Of a DNA stretch of 64,000 nt, positions 1 through 10,771 are shown piece by piece; the first letter of the stretch is position 1, and every line of letters begins with the position of its first letter. The position numbers were made by a program, and so were the translations under genes. The notes under the pieces are model-generated. The model saw only the letters and a program-made list of their open reading frames with translations, searched no databases and was not told the origin of the DNA. This stretch comes from Coniochaeta sp. PMI_546 (lineage: Eukaryota; Ascomycota; Sordariomycetes; Coniochaetales; Coniochaetaceae), in NCBI GenBank assembly GCA_021432605.1, contig MU271144.1:2042606-2106605 (forward strand). Direction: 5' to 3'.

Positions 1-3000
1 TCTGCGTCCGACACGCCTGCTAAGGCCACGACATATCCCGCTTAGAAATGCCTCACATTAAAGCAGAGCCTGCCATAACAGAACCTCTGCCCGTACAGAC
101 ACGACATGGGGATGGAGCAGGACACCTCCCTCTGATCCAGCTGCGAGCCTCGAGTGTGATTGTATCGACAGAACTGGCCTGACAATGCCCGCGGTTACTC
201 TCGCGGCTGAGATCATAACCCAAACGAGTCGCGCAAGCTCCATTATGTCCACTTTTTTGGAATGACTCCAGCATTTCAACCTTGAGGCTCACGCCTCATC
301 TGAGTTAGGGAAGAGGAAGCTTTCCCTCTCCGGAGTAAATGAATCGTCTCCATACAACAACAAACAATACCTTGAGGGTGGACCAGTCCAAGCATTTCCA
401 TTGTGAAGACATCCAAGCAAACAGCATGGCCATCGTCCAGGTTGGAGAAGCTGCTTCAAGCTCAGAAGTTCGGGCTTGGCTGCCCCTATCTCACTGACGC
501 CGCCACAGCAATAATGACATGGTACCGAATGTCACGTTGGGCAGTCCATCGCAACAATCAGGACATTCCTAACAGTTCCAACGATAGCACGAATGACTAT
601 TTGGCTCGTCTATTGTATGGACGTCTAGAAATCGGCACCGCAAAACAGATAGAGCAGGACTGGGGACATAACGCTTATTGTTGCAAATGCAGTATGGGAG
701 CTGTATGTAGCTAGCATCAGTAAAGGTGATAGATTAACCGCTCTTGATCTCGAACTTCAGAATTAGGTGACAGATCTGCTACAGACAACAAGTGACTTCT
801 AGGTCTACTTGAGACCAATCACAACCATTCAGCTGTGAAGGTGTTACCAGGTCGCGGACCGTGCTGCCAAGCCCATCGATCCCGTGGGGCCATCCGGATG
901 AAGCGATGTTCGAGCAGTTCTCGGAGGCCACGGGGAGTCACATCCCATTCCATGCTGATGGAAACGCTGTAGTCGATGTTCGAGAGGGCTCTAAAGGCAT
1001 CATTGACCGAGTCAGGTACCGGTATGTAGCGATACGTGTGTTGGACAGCCCAGGGACCGTCACCTTGAGCAGCGAAAGTCTGCAGTTGAAGTGAACAAGA
1101 ACATGTCTCTGAAGGGAGCATGCGGTTGAGCACTGACCCCTTGGTTCTTGGTCCACGAGACCTTGACGACGATCATATCCCGTTGATTGATGTGCGGGGT
1201 AAATACAGAGGTGCGATAACATGAGACATGCAGGCCGATCCGGCGCGCCTGGGACCTGCTTTGTTCCGCGTCATTGCTTCCCATGAGATTCTTGAGGAGG
1301 ACAATCTGGACGCTTGGGGTGCGTTTGGGACACGGCCATGTCGGCCAGGAAGGTGGCAGGTTTTAGCTGGTGCAGAGAAGAGGTGGAATGAATCGAGTGG
1401 TGGTCTTGCCGGCATACCTAGTGGCTTGTCTTTATCGCAAGTTTTGAAGGGACTTGTCGCTGGTGTGTCCAATATTTGCAATTACAAACAGTCCATCGAG
1501 TTGAGGGGGTTTGAACTCCATGCAAGCGGCGGAGCTCAGACAGTCGTGCAGCTCAGACGCAAACCAAGTCGTGGTGGCAACAGCGGCGCCGAGTCAAAGA
1601 GAACGACATGCAGTATAACTGATGATGCCAACGCAGACTTCTGCTCCTGGCCGTTGTTCCGCTTCTCGCATTTGGCTCGTGGGAATGTCTAACCGTGTTT
1701 GTGCGCCACGGGTATCTCAAGTGGCCAGGAAGTGACCGTTATGGCCTTGGTGGTAGGCGAGGAATGTAGCCTTCCGTGGCAGCCTCACGGGAACTGATTA
1801 TCCTCGGGTGCCTACAGTTGGTCTGGGATTGGACATCGCGAATGCATGTCAAGTGCAACTACATACTGTGCATACCTGCTCCATTATGCATGTCAGTGTT
1901 GTACCTAGACAGATAGATATTCGGAGGTAAGAAAGTGGCACAAGGCGACTTCACAAGCGGACCATGGCTCTTGCTAGATCTTGAAGTCATGAGAACGATG
2001 CTCCAGAGGTATCCCTAAGGATCTCGCAGCTGCCGCCATTAGTAGGACTTGTCATTGCCCTGACTACGGCCAGTCTACCGTCAGGTAAAGTGTAGAGGCA
2101 AATAGGACGATGCATCAGCCCCGAAAGAATGGAACCGGGGAACGAGTTAGCACAAACAGACCGTTTGACGTCAGGAGGTTGGGAGGTTTTCGAATCCCGT
2201 TATAATGCCCCTCGGCAACACCACTGAGATCTCTTGCGATCTCCATTTCGTTGAAACGATATTTGGGTCCACTGTCTGCGCATCACAATGAGCGGTAGGC
2301 TGCCGTGTGGCAACAAGCTGTTGCTCTCATGAACACGCTCCATGGCTCGCTGTTGCTGATGCCAGGATGACTACGCCGTCTTACGATGCTGCAATAGCTG
2401 GAAAGGACAGCGCTTGAGCCCGATATCAGGCAAATGCTACGATCGTGTGGCCAGTGGCGTTTTCTTGTCAAGTTTGCAAGCCATGCGGCCCCGACAGCCT
2501 AGTAAGTCTTGCTCTTGCAGAGGCAGCAGGCCTGGGCCACACTAGCTCAGCACAAAGTTGCAATCGTAGCGGATCTCTTGAAGTGACATCGGGGCTCAAG
2601 AATAAGGGGGATGCGTTTCAACTGCAACAAGTCGAGGGGAGGGTTCGTCGCCAGGTGATAAGATGGATGTAATGGTAGTTGGGATGAAGCAACCGAGTCG
2701 TTCTCGAAGGCGGGAAGTCGACTCCAGATGGGCGCCTTGGTTAATGCAGAGTGACTCTGCTCAAGGCACTACCGGTATAGGCATGCTTGGTGACTTCCAT
2801 TGTCCTGACATACCCCATGTTTGAAGCTCAAACCCAGATCCTATTTTATCCGCGGTGTGGTAGGACTATATATCCTATATCGTGAGCCCATATACTGCTG
2901 CATGTTCCGTTGCAATTGGAACACAACTCTAATTTTTCATCTATGGAACTACTTGCTGCCGTTTCCAGGCCACTCTATGTTGTTCCAAGTTCGTCCACAA

Positions 3001-5111
3001 GGCTAATACCATAATACCATGTAATCAGAGTAATCTAGCGCGATACTGTGTTAAAAGAAAAAGCCTCCAAGACTGCTGGTTTGTTTCTCGACCGGATTAC
3101 CAACCTCACAAGAGAACTGGCCCGACGACAGGGTCAAAGCAAGTGGTCCGAACCTTTGCATTGCGGACCGGACACACTTCTCATGGCGGAGGATACAAGC
3201 TGTCCGTGCCGCCACAGATGCTAGGTGAGGAAGCGCCAATCCCTTGCCACTGTGCAGCCATTTGCACAATACTGATAATTGTTGGAATCAAACACTCGCT
3301 GAAGAAAAGAAGAAGATTGGGCTTCTGATATATTAAGAAAGGCTGCGATCATCATCTTAGGTGCCGTTCCCAGATCCCCAAGAAAATCTCCGGTCGGTAC
3401 CTTGCAGAACAGCCACTGGGGACAAAAGTGCGGGAAAAGGGCATTTCTGTCTATCCCCTCTTCGCCGCTGCAAGGACTCCAGCCGACTGAGCACCGCACG
3501 AACACTAGACGCAAGAGACCATGTTGCCATGCTGAGTATATCTCTAGCTTTTCGATTGAAGAAACGAAGCGAAAATAGTAGCATCTATTTTATCATTGAA
3601 ATACCAGACGTCAGTCACTGTTGTGGCTCCCCGCGGAGAGCAGAATCGAGAGCAGCTTCTCAAAGATTTCCTTTTCGAGGTAAGCCTGATAGGGGCCCGT
3701 TCTGGAGCGTGGCGCTAGCAGGGATACTGCTTCTAACTGGAAGTCACGCTAAGTGCTAGCCCCATAAAAGATCCCTGCCGGTTTGTCTGAGTGCTGCATG
3801 TTCCGGATTGTACACAACGGTACCTGCCATCTCTTTTGTTTGTCGTTAACTTCATCTCGAGCAAAAGATGTAATACATGATTTGCAATTCCAGAGGCGCT
3901 GTGATATCCTCGTCAGTGTGCAGTGTCTATGGCGTAGGCAGCAGTTGGAGGATACCAAACCACTTTTTACGAAGAGACAACTTAGCAGTTGGCCTGATTT
4001 TACACGTGTACATGGTAGTAGTGTAGTCCTGCGTTTGGGGAGGAAATCTCACAACGTGGGACTTCAAGGGTCTTTTTTTGATAGTCCGGGTTGGCTCAGA
4101 AGTGGATGCATCATTGAATCCGCTCACCCACTCTGCCCCTTTCCCGCCCACGACTAGCCTGATCTCTCTACCACCAGACCACCCTTTTTCATTTGGACCT
4201 CGTGGCTAGCCTCGTCGCCGTCAACGGCACCGCGAGCCTGGGATTTCTTCTTCGCTGGTGCCTCCTTCCGTTTGCCGTCCAGACTTCTTCCTCAAGCGTC
4301 ACTGTCGTGCGTAGGAGGGATACATAATCATCTCCCCGGTTCGAATAGTCTAATCGACCGACAAACCTGCGCGGCACCTCTTTTCTCCACAGCCCGGCCG
4401 AAAGTCTCTGGTAGCAACGCTTGCTCGAGAGCCGATGGTCAGAGTCAAGGTACGTCAAGTTTGTTGCATTGATGTTTCTTGACCAGAGATGCAAACACAC
4501 ATCTCCGATACATGTCTTCACGTCCTTCTCCAAGTGCCAACGGTCAATGGCACTCAATGGTAGCTTGATATGAGCAGAGCAGAAGAAACAGAAAGTGGCC
4601 TTGTTCCGTTATCATCTCTACAACACGCGGCACCTTGATCATCTACTGCGGCATGACGAGCCTTCATTTTTAGCTTTCTTAGCCTGCTTTTGTTGGGCGC
4701 TGCATCCTTCAAGCTGCATGCTGCTGCTATCCTATTGTTGAGTCTCAGTTGTCGACATGGTGTCGCACAAGCATCGCATAAATGTCGGCCTCACCCTGCC
4801 ACACATACACACCACGGGGCCAAGGTCCATCACACACCGAGCACTTCTTCCGCCCCGGGATTCCCTGTGGCTTCTTTGTTTCAGTTCATCGGCATCTCAC
4901 GCGCAGAAGAATATCCGCTAACGAAGCAGTCTGCCGTCCAGCTTGCCATACCAGTACAAAAGAACCGTGTGATTTTCTTTTCCGAGTAGCGTTTAATCTT
5001 ACGGTGGCGTTCCTCTCCAACGAACGCACTCGAAGATTACTATTTCTGGACTCTCCAACTGCGACCGACACAATATACACTGCGCATTACTAGTTCCCGA
5101 TTGTCTTACGA
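1..5111. other. Gene-poor region, left end
   Basis: I find no convincing gene in these 5.1 kb. Open frames are short, overlap on both strands, often lack an ATG, and show no domain I recognise. Base composition is mixed rather than strongly AT-rich, so it does not look like a heavily RIP-mutated repeat. Stretches near 819-1481 on the minus strand read a little like protein in shifting frames and could be a decayed gene. The last few hundred bases are the likely promoter and leader of the gene starting at 5112. Confidence 0.6.
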
Positions 5112-8100
5112 ATGACGGGTCCTGTACACAGGTCGTCCTCATCCCCGACTGAGTCGGTCATGTCCTTCTCCAATTTAGAACAGGCCATGTCTCGATCGTC
5201 GTCGGGCATTTTGTCCCCTCCCCAGAAGATGCGGTCGCGGACACAAAGTATTTCCAGCGACAGGCCGTCGACAATCGGCAACAGCTTGATGTCACCTCCG
5301 CTATCCGTGTCTCCTGAAGCGGCTTTCATTGCTGCTTCGGCCGCTTCACAGATCGTGACCAACGACCACGATAGTCATGCCGACACTTGGTACGACCAAC
5401 ACGGGATCGAGCCGTCCGGCGAAACGGCTCTCGTCTCCCCTTCGGCCCTCCGACTAGTCAACAGCTTCCTGGACCAGCTGTTATTTAACTTCCTCTCCGT
5501 TGCGCGGTCCACTACTCTCTCCTCTCTGCGACCTGCCGTCTCCGAGGTCTTGAAACCCAAACTGGCCAAAGATGCTATCAACCAGGCGGACGAAGAGCTG
5601 CGAGAGTATCTAGGAGGGGGCGACGATGACGAATCCGCGAATGGACGAGAGCCGCAAGCTACCAAAGATTGGGACCTTGAACTGATCTGGAAGCGGACAA
5701 GGTTGCGGTGCATGGTGTATTCGTCTCTTGGCGACATGGAGGAAGAGGACGAGGACTTCTACATGGAGCAGGAGCATCTCGACGCTGGACTCGACGATAG
5801 ACTCAGCGAGGTCGTACCTGCTGCAGTCGCCATTTTCCTCACCTCGATCCTAGAGTTTATGGGCGAGGCTGCGCTCGTCGTGGCCGGCCAGGCTGCTTAC
5901 CACCGCATGCGCGTCAAGAACGAGAAGGAGCTGAGAGAAGGTGCTCGGAGTCCAGCAGAGGTTGCAGACAGGATAGTGGTCGACGAGCTTGATATGGAAC
6001 GTGTCGCACTTGATCGAACACTCGGGAGACTGTGGAGGGCATGGAAGAAGAAGATTCGGTCGCCCGGCCCGGTGCCAGACAACGGTCTCTCTAGACCGCA
6101 CACCCGAGACTCGATGCGAGGCATCAGTGGACAACATATGCGACAGTCAAGCTTCACACTCAACAACGACAGTGGGGTTCCGCCGACGGTGCCCGAGCCG
6201 GAGCTAGAAACAGAGGTGGCAGCTGCAAAGAGCGCGCCAACAGAAGAGCTGCTAAGCGAAGACCCTATCGAGGAATACCTTCTTGCGGCAAGAGTTCCGT
6301 TGCCAATGACCGACAATGACATAGACGAGATTGAGGTACCTGGACTTGCCTTGTACGCCGATGAAGTTGAAGATGATACCCATCTGCCTGCAAGGGCGGC
6401 CGAGAGAAGACCAAAAAGTCTGATGATACCGGCACACCTTTTGCCAGCCAACCTGTCTACGCCGACGTCCGACTGCCACTCCCGCGAAGTCACAACCCGA
6501 AAACGGTCGAACTCACTCCCTACCCCAGCAGTCACACCATTCTCGTCACACCTGAAGAGGTCGGCGGAAAACCCAACCGGACCTGAGCTAGTTGAAGACG
6601 CCGACAAATCAGCAGATGCAGATGGAACAAAGGTCTCGACGAAGGAGATCCCGCAGGTCACGCAGACACATCAAGAGACACCTGGTCCGGCCCATGCTGG
6701 CGAAGTTGCAAGTCCTTCCTCGACCAACAAGTCACTCTCCCCAGATCTGGCTGAATCATATCACAAGCGCAACCTCAGTGCCGAATCGGCTGTCATTTCT
6801 AGCGCAGCGGCAGTAGAACTCACTGCAGTGGCCGGCATAAGTGCTGATCTCCATCCGGATGGCGAAGAATCGGACAACGGTGAGGACGACGTGGAAGAAT
6901 TCGAAGAAGAACCTCAAGTTTTTACCTCGTCAAGGATATCGATTTCAGGCCGCAGCGCGTCTCCAGCTACGTCGGAACACCGCAGACCATCACCGATCAA
7001 CGCGAACCTCCCCGTCAGGTCTCTAAGCGTTCACTCACTACGGCTCATCGACGTGACGTCCCCGCGGAGCCCGAGTACGAGATCTCGTGGTAGCTCTGTC
7101 GATGCGACCGAACTCATTCGTTCCGCAAACATGTCAAGGACCAACAGCGCCAGTACAACACCGATAGTTGAGGAGTACCGGACGGCATTGGAGCCCGCTC
7201 CTGGAGTAAGAGCCTCGACCATGTTCGCTACGGAATCCATCTCTGAGGCGGAAGAGCTGGGAGCTGACGAACTCTCCCCGACGACGTCCGCGGACGTTCG
7301 GGAGGACAACTCGGCTACGCCAGTCGCAAAACCTAGAAGCCCTTCCCGATACGAGCAACTTGAGTCCGATGTCAAGGCCTCGCTGCCCATATTTGGTTCC
7401 GCCATGCGGCACCAGTCACCGCCTTCGTCCCCTGCGAGGCAGACCTCAGCAACGACGAAGGTCACCATACTTCCAGCAACGTCCAGTTCCGGCACCTTTT
7501 TTATAGATGACAGCAAGCCCGAGGTCCCGGAGAAGTCTCCAGTGAAAAGTCGCATCCATCCTCCTACCCAGATCCCAAGTGTCCCTGAGAGGAGCCCTGG
7601 CAGGCAGGCGACTGAAACTGCAAAATTGCCGGCTACTCCGGCTGCATCTATAGGAACTGTGTCGGTGGAGCCTCGTGCGCGCAGCACTTCGGAGGTCAGG
7701 CAGCTCCATACTTCCGGGTCGTCGACGTCCTCTGGCAACAACAGGCTAAAGGCCGTGAGAACATCGGAGGACAGTCCGGTTGCCAAGAAGGCGGACGTGG
7801 CTCGTAACTTCGAGGACCTCATCCAGAGTGACGAGACGATACAGTATACTCTAACCCCTGAGAGTGCCAGGGATGACGTAAGTGATTCATTCACCACCAT
7901 GAATAGTCCAAAGCTAACGGAAAACGAATAGCCAATGAACAGCAGTCCGATCGTCCAGGTCAAGTCGCGAAAGAGCGAGGACACGTATAAAGGCGGAGAA
8001 CGCTCGCGCTCCTCGTCTGTCAACCAACAGAATGGAGCAAAGCGGTCGACGTCCGTGACACGTGCGCCTGGAATTCACGGCCTCAATTCGAATCCGGTGC

Positions 8101-9518
8101 TGAGCGACACGGCCCCTAACGCGAGTAGAGGAGGCGGTCCGATTCCGCGGTCGGTACCACCGATGGCCAACAAGACTCGCACCAACGCGCCGCAGGCAAG
8201 AGACGCAAGACTTCCTCGAGAGTCAATGGCAGACTTTGCAGACTTCATCCGCTCGACAGGGCCACCAGGTGAAGTTCCTAACGGCGGCATCACGAACGGC
8301 GGCAATGCGTTCACTCGAGCTGCAGGACCCAGCGCCGTCCGTGCCGTCAGCGGGCCGGTACGAGTGTCGAAAGGAAGTATCGATTCTAGCCGTGCATCGA
8401 CGTCAACCAACCCCAACCGGCCCCGCTATCAGCCACGCGAAGCGGCAGTCGACTACAAAGACGATAACTCGGACCTGATAGACTTCATCCGACGCGGCCC
8501 ACCCAATGCAGTGGATAATCCTCGTATCCCGCGCACTGTCGCCCCGTTTCGCACGACTATGGACTCGGATCAGATGTCAGGGGCGGTCGGAGGTCGGGCT
8601 GTTGACGCTCAGATACGTGACATGAACGACGTCCGCAGCAGCCAGGCGTCGACCAGCATAACTGACTACTCGATGCCCTCGGTCCAGTCGTCTATCAATT
8701 CGCAAACAGGTCTACTACGCGGCAAGGCTGTGCTAGGCCAAAGTCAGAGCCCCTCATTCTCTCGGTATGGCGGTGCCGACACAAATGAAGATATGCCGAT
8801 TCCAAAGCGCAAGACACGCCGTGTGCGCGACCCATATGCAATTGATCTCAGCGACGAGGATGAAGAACTGGACAAGGCGGAAGAAGACCGCGAGCGGACG
8901 CCCAAAGCAGATCGACGTGTAATCAAGAAGCAGCCGCAAGAAGAAAGTCTTGCAGACTTTCTGAGAAACTATGCCCCTCCGCCTGAACCGCCAGCACCAG
9001 TCAAGCCATTCTCCATTGCCGACCAGACGGCCAACCGGCCCAGGAAGAAGGCCAGCGCGCCGAGCCTCATGGCTCGCTTCACGCGCCGAGATAGCTCCGC
9101 CAATACGCCCCCAGCCAGCCCTAAGCTGAACGGTCCCATTCCACGGCCGGACTACTCTCGCAGCGTGGCCAGCCGAGCGGGAAGCGTCACCAGTTCGCGC
9201 CATATACCCATTCAAGTCAACATGCCGCCCGGTGTAGACAAGTACAGTCCTGCCGGCTACGGTGGACCAACATCGTCATCGACAACCTCCAGGCCGCCAG
9301 TATCATTCAGCAACAGTACCGGTAGGGTACCGATGAAGAGGTACGAGCCGCGAGAAGCAGTTTCCGTCCCGGCTCGCAGTGCAACGTCTGATCTGGCGGA
9401 TTTCCTTCGCAATTCTGGCCCCCCTCCCGGCTCTGTGGTACAGGATCCGTATCCCTCAACTCAGAGCGAGCAGAAGAATGGATTTTTTGCCAGACGAAAG
9501 AAGGCTGGATTCGCTTAG
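5112..9518 (+). CDS. Large serine-rich protein of unknown function with repeated LADFLR-type tail motifs
   Basis: Two exons, 5112-7877 and 7932-9518, give 1450 aa. The 54-nt intron has a GTAAGT donor, a CTAAC branch site and a TAG acceptor; that TAG is an in-frame stop if unspliced, which splits the gene into two open frames. Residues about 100-300 are helical and look like a folded domain (LVNSFLDQLLFNFLSVA; an acidic MEEEDEDFYMEQEHLD segment; RLWRAWKKKIRSP). The rest is disordered and rich in Ser, Pro and Thr. The last 420 residues hold four copies of a short motif, (S/D)L(A/I)DF(I/L)R-x-GPP, and two RYxPREA boxes. The protein ends in a basic ARRKKAGF. I believe related Pezizomycotina proteins are sometimes labelled Flo11-like because of their Ser/Thr content, but I see no signal peptide or GPI signal, so an adhesin role is unlikely. 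The ATG at 5160 is an alternative start. Confidence 0.8.
8225..9425 (+). repeat. Four copies of a short protein motif (LADFLR..GPP) plus two RYxPREA boxes
   Basis: Within exon 2 of the preceding gene. The motif copies are at 8225-8269 (FADFIRSTGPPG), 8472-8504 (DLIDFIRRGPP), 8946-8981 (SLADFLRNYAPP) and 9390-9425 (DLADFLRNSGPP). RYQPREA (8424-8444) precedes copy 2 and RYEPREA (9339-9359) precedes copy 4. The DNA of the copies has diverged while the residues are kept, which suggests selection on the peptide and not a recent tandem duplication. A short amphipathic docking helix is the natural reading, but the partner is unknown. Confidence 0.85.
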
Positions 9519-10238
9519 GCAGATGCAGGGAGTCCTTTTTTATTAGCATTTGTACCCTCACCAACTTCACTCCTACGAGGACACGTTTTCCCATAGATCA
9601 TTGCTCTGTTTTGATCAACTTCACTTCCCCCGAGCATTTATCAAAATACGCCTTCCGTCACGTACATGATGCGTGGCGGCCTAACGGAGCCTAAAAAGGT
9701 TATTTCTTTGGTTGTTCACGACTTGCTCAAGGATGATAATTCTGATTGGTATCTTCTTGGTGGAAGACTGTCTCCGCTCGCCTTTTCATGACTTTTCATT
9801 GCGGTCTGGTTTGTGTTTTAATTCGTTGTTTGATATTTTTGATACCATGATACAGCACACAATTTGCTCCATGTTCTCTTTGTCTCAGAAGCACGGTGTA
9901 TATTGCCCAGATGAGGGAATCATGCTAGATAGCTTCATATGTGGTAGCAAGAAGGGGTGCTTGATAGAGAATGAAGCGTTCATGAATTTAATAAGACTCC
10001 AGCTTCAAACCCATTCCACATGCAAGTTGAAGTCTTATCCACGGCGGCCGGTCCCGAGACATGCACCGGCACTCTTTCAATCTAAAACCTAATATGTCTA
10101 CCAATCACATCTCCATCTAGAGACGTACGTGTTCCTCGAGGGAGGGAGGACTTTCATCACACACCGTTGGCGGGTGAAGTGTGGTCATGGTCAAGGCGCA
10201 AACAAAACAGAGCTCAATAGAGGATTGGGATAAGGGGC
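9519..10238. other. Spacer between the large serine-rich gene and tRNA-Asp
   Basis: About 700 bases with the 3' UTR of the upstream gene and no gene I can support. An ORF at 9712-10092 is AT-rich and shows no domain. Confidence 0.6.
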
Positions 10239-10243
10239 AAAAA
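10239..10243 (-). terminator. RNA polymerase III terminator of tRNA-Asp
   Basis: A run of five T on the minus strand, eight bases after the discriminator base of the tRNA gene. This is the usual Pol III stop signal. Confidence 0.75.
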
Positions 10244-10250
10244 GATGAGT

Positions 10251-10344
10251 CTCTCCCGCCGGGAATTGAACCCGGGTCCCGAGCGATTGCTGCGGCCGGA
10301 TGGCGTTTGACAAGCTCATATACTAACCACTATACTACGGAAGA
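10251..10344 (-). tRNA. tRNA-Asp (GTC) with a 22-nt intron
   Basis: The minus strand folds as a full cloverleaf. The 7-bp acceptor stem (TCTTCCG with CGGGAGA, one G-T pair), D arm (GTATAGTGGTTAGTAT), anticodon stem TGAGC/GCTCG and T arm (CCGGG TTCAATT CCCGG) are all present, and the discriminator is G73 as expected for Asp. The anticodon GTC is at 10309-10311. A 22-nt intron at 10286-10307 follows base 37, the standard site for nuclear tRNA introns cut by the Sen endonuclease. The mature tRNA is 72 nt before CCA addition. The internal A and B boxes are intact, so the gene looks functional. Confidence 0.95.
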
Positions 10345-10771
10345 TTTACAGGTGTTGAGCACCTGTCGTAGAGCCGTGGGGCTGTTGATGGAACGGGATT
10401 GATTATTACATATTATAAAGCTACCCTGCAGCGCAGCTTGGCGGAGCAACTGAAAGCAATAAGACAAGAGGGGTGGCTGACTCCAGGCGTAGAATGTGAG
10501 CAATATCATAATAGAACATCTTCTAGGTAGGTTTGCGTCTGTTCAGATCAGTTTTGTACATTTCCATTCGTTCAAAGCAGAGACTAGGACATAAAGTGCT
10601 CGCAATTTGCTATTCGCAGTGCAAAACCCCTAACCCAGAACGCCATACCTTTACCCCGTCGCCAAGTCATCAGACCATCCCGACAGTAACTCCGTGAACA
10701 CGATACAGACCTGAAGTATCAATGAAACCAGCGTACTCCATTCCCCAAAACCACTCTTCCTTTCATAGTCG
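10345..10771. other. Spacer between tRNA-Asp and the 3' end of mrc1
   Basis: Upstream flank of the tRNA and 3' UTR of the minus-strand checkpoint gene. No further gene seen. Confidence 0.6.

Noticed and set aside
403-714. 103-codon plus-strand frame at the left end
   Set aside because: No ATG at its start and no recognisable domain.
5897-6661. 254-codon minus-strand open frame
   Set aside because: Antisense shadow of the same gene; Ser-rich and without domains.
7031-8023. 330-codon minus-strand open frame
   Set aside because: Antisense to the large serine-rich gene and crossing its intron; Ser/Val-rich composition is that of a shadow frame.
10181-10402. 73-codon plus-strand ORF
   Set aside because: It lies across the tRNA-Asp gene.
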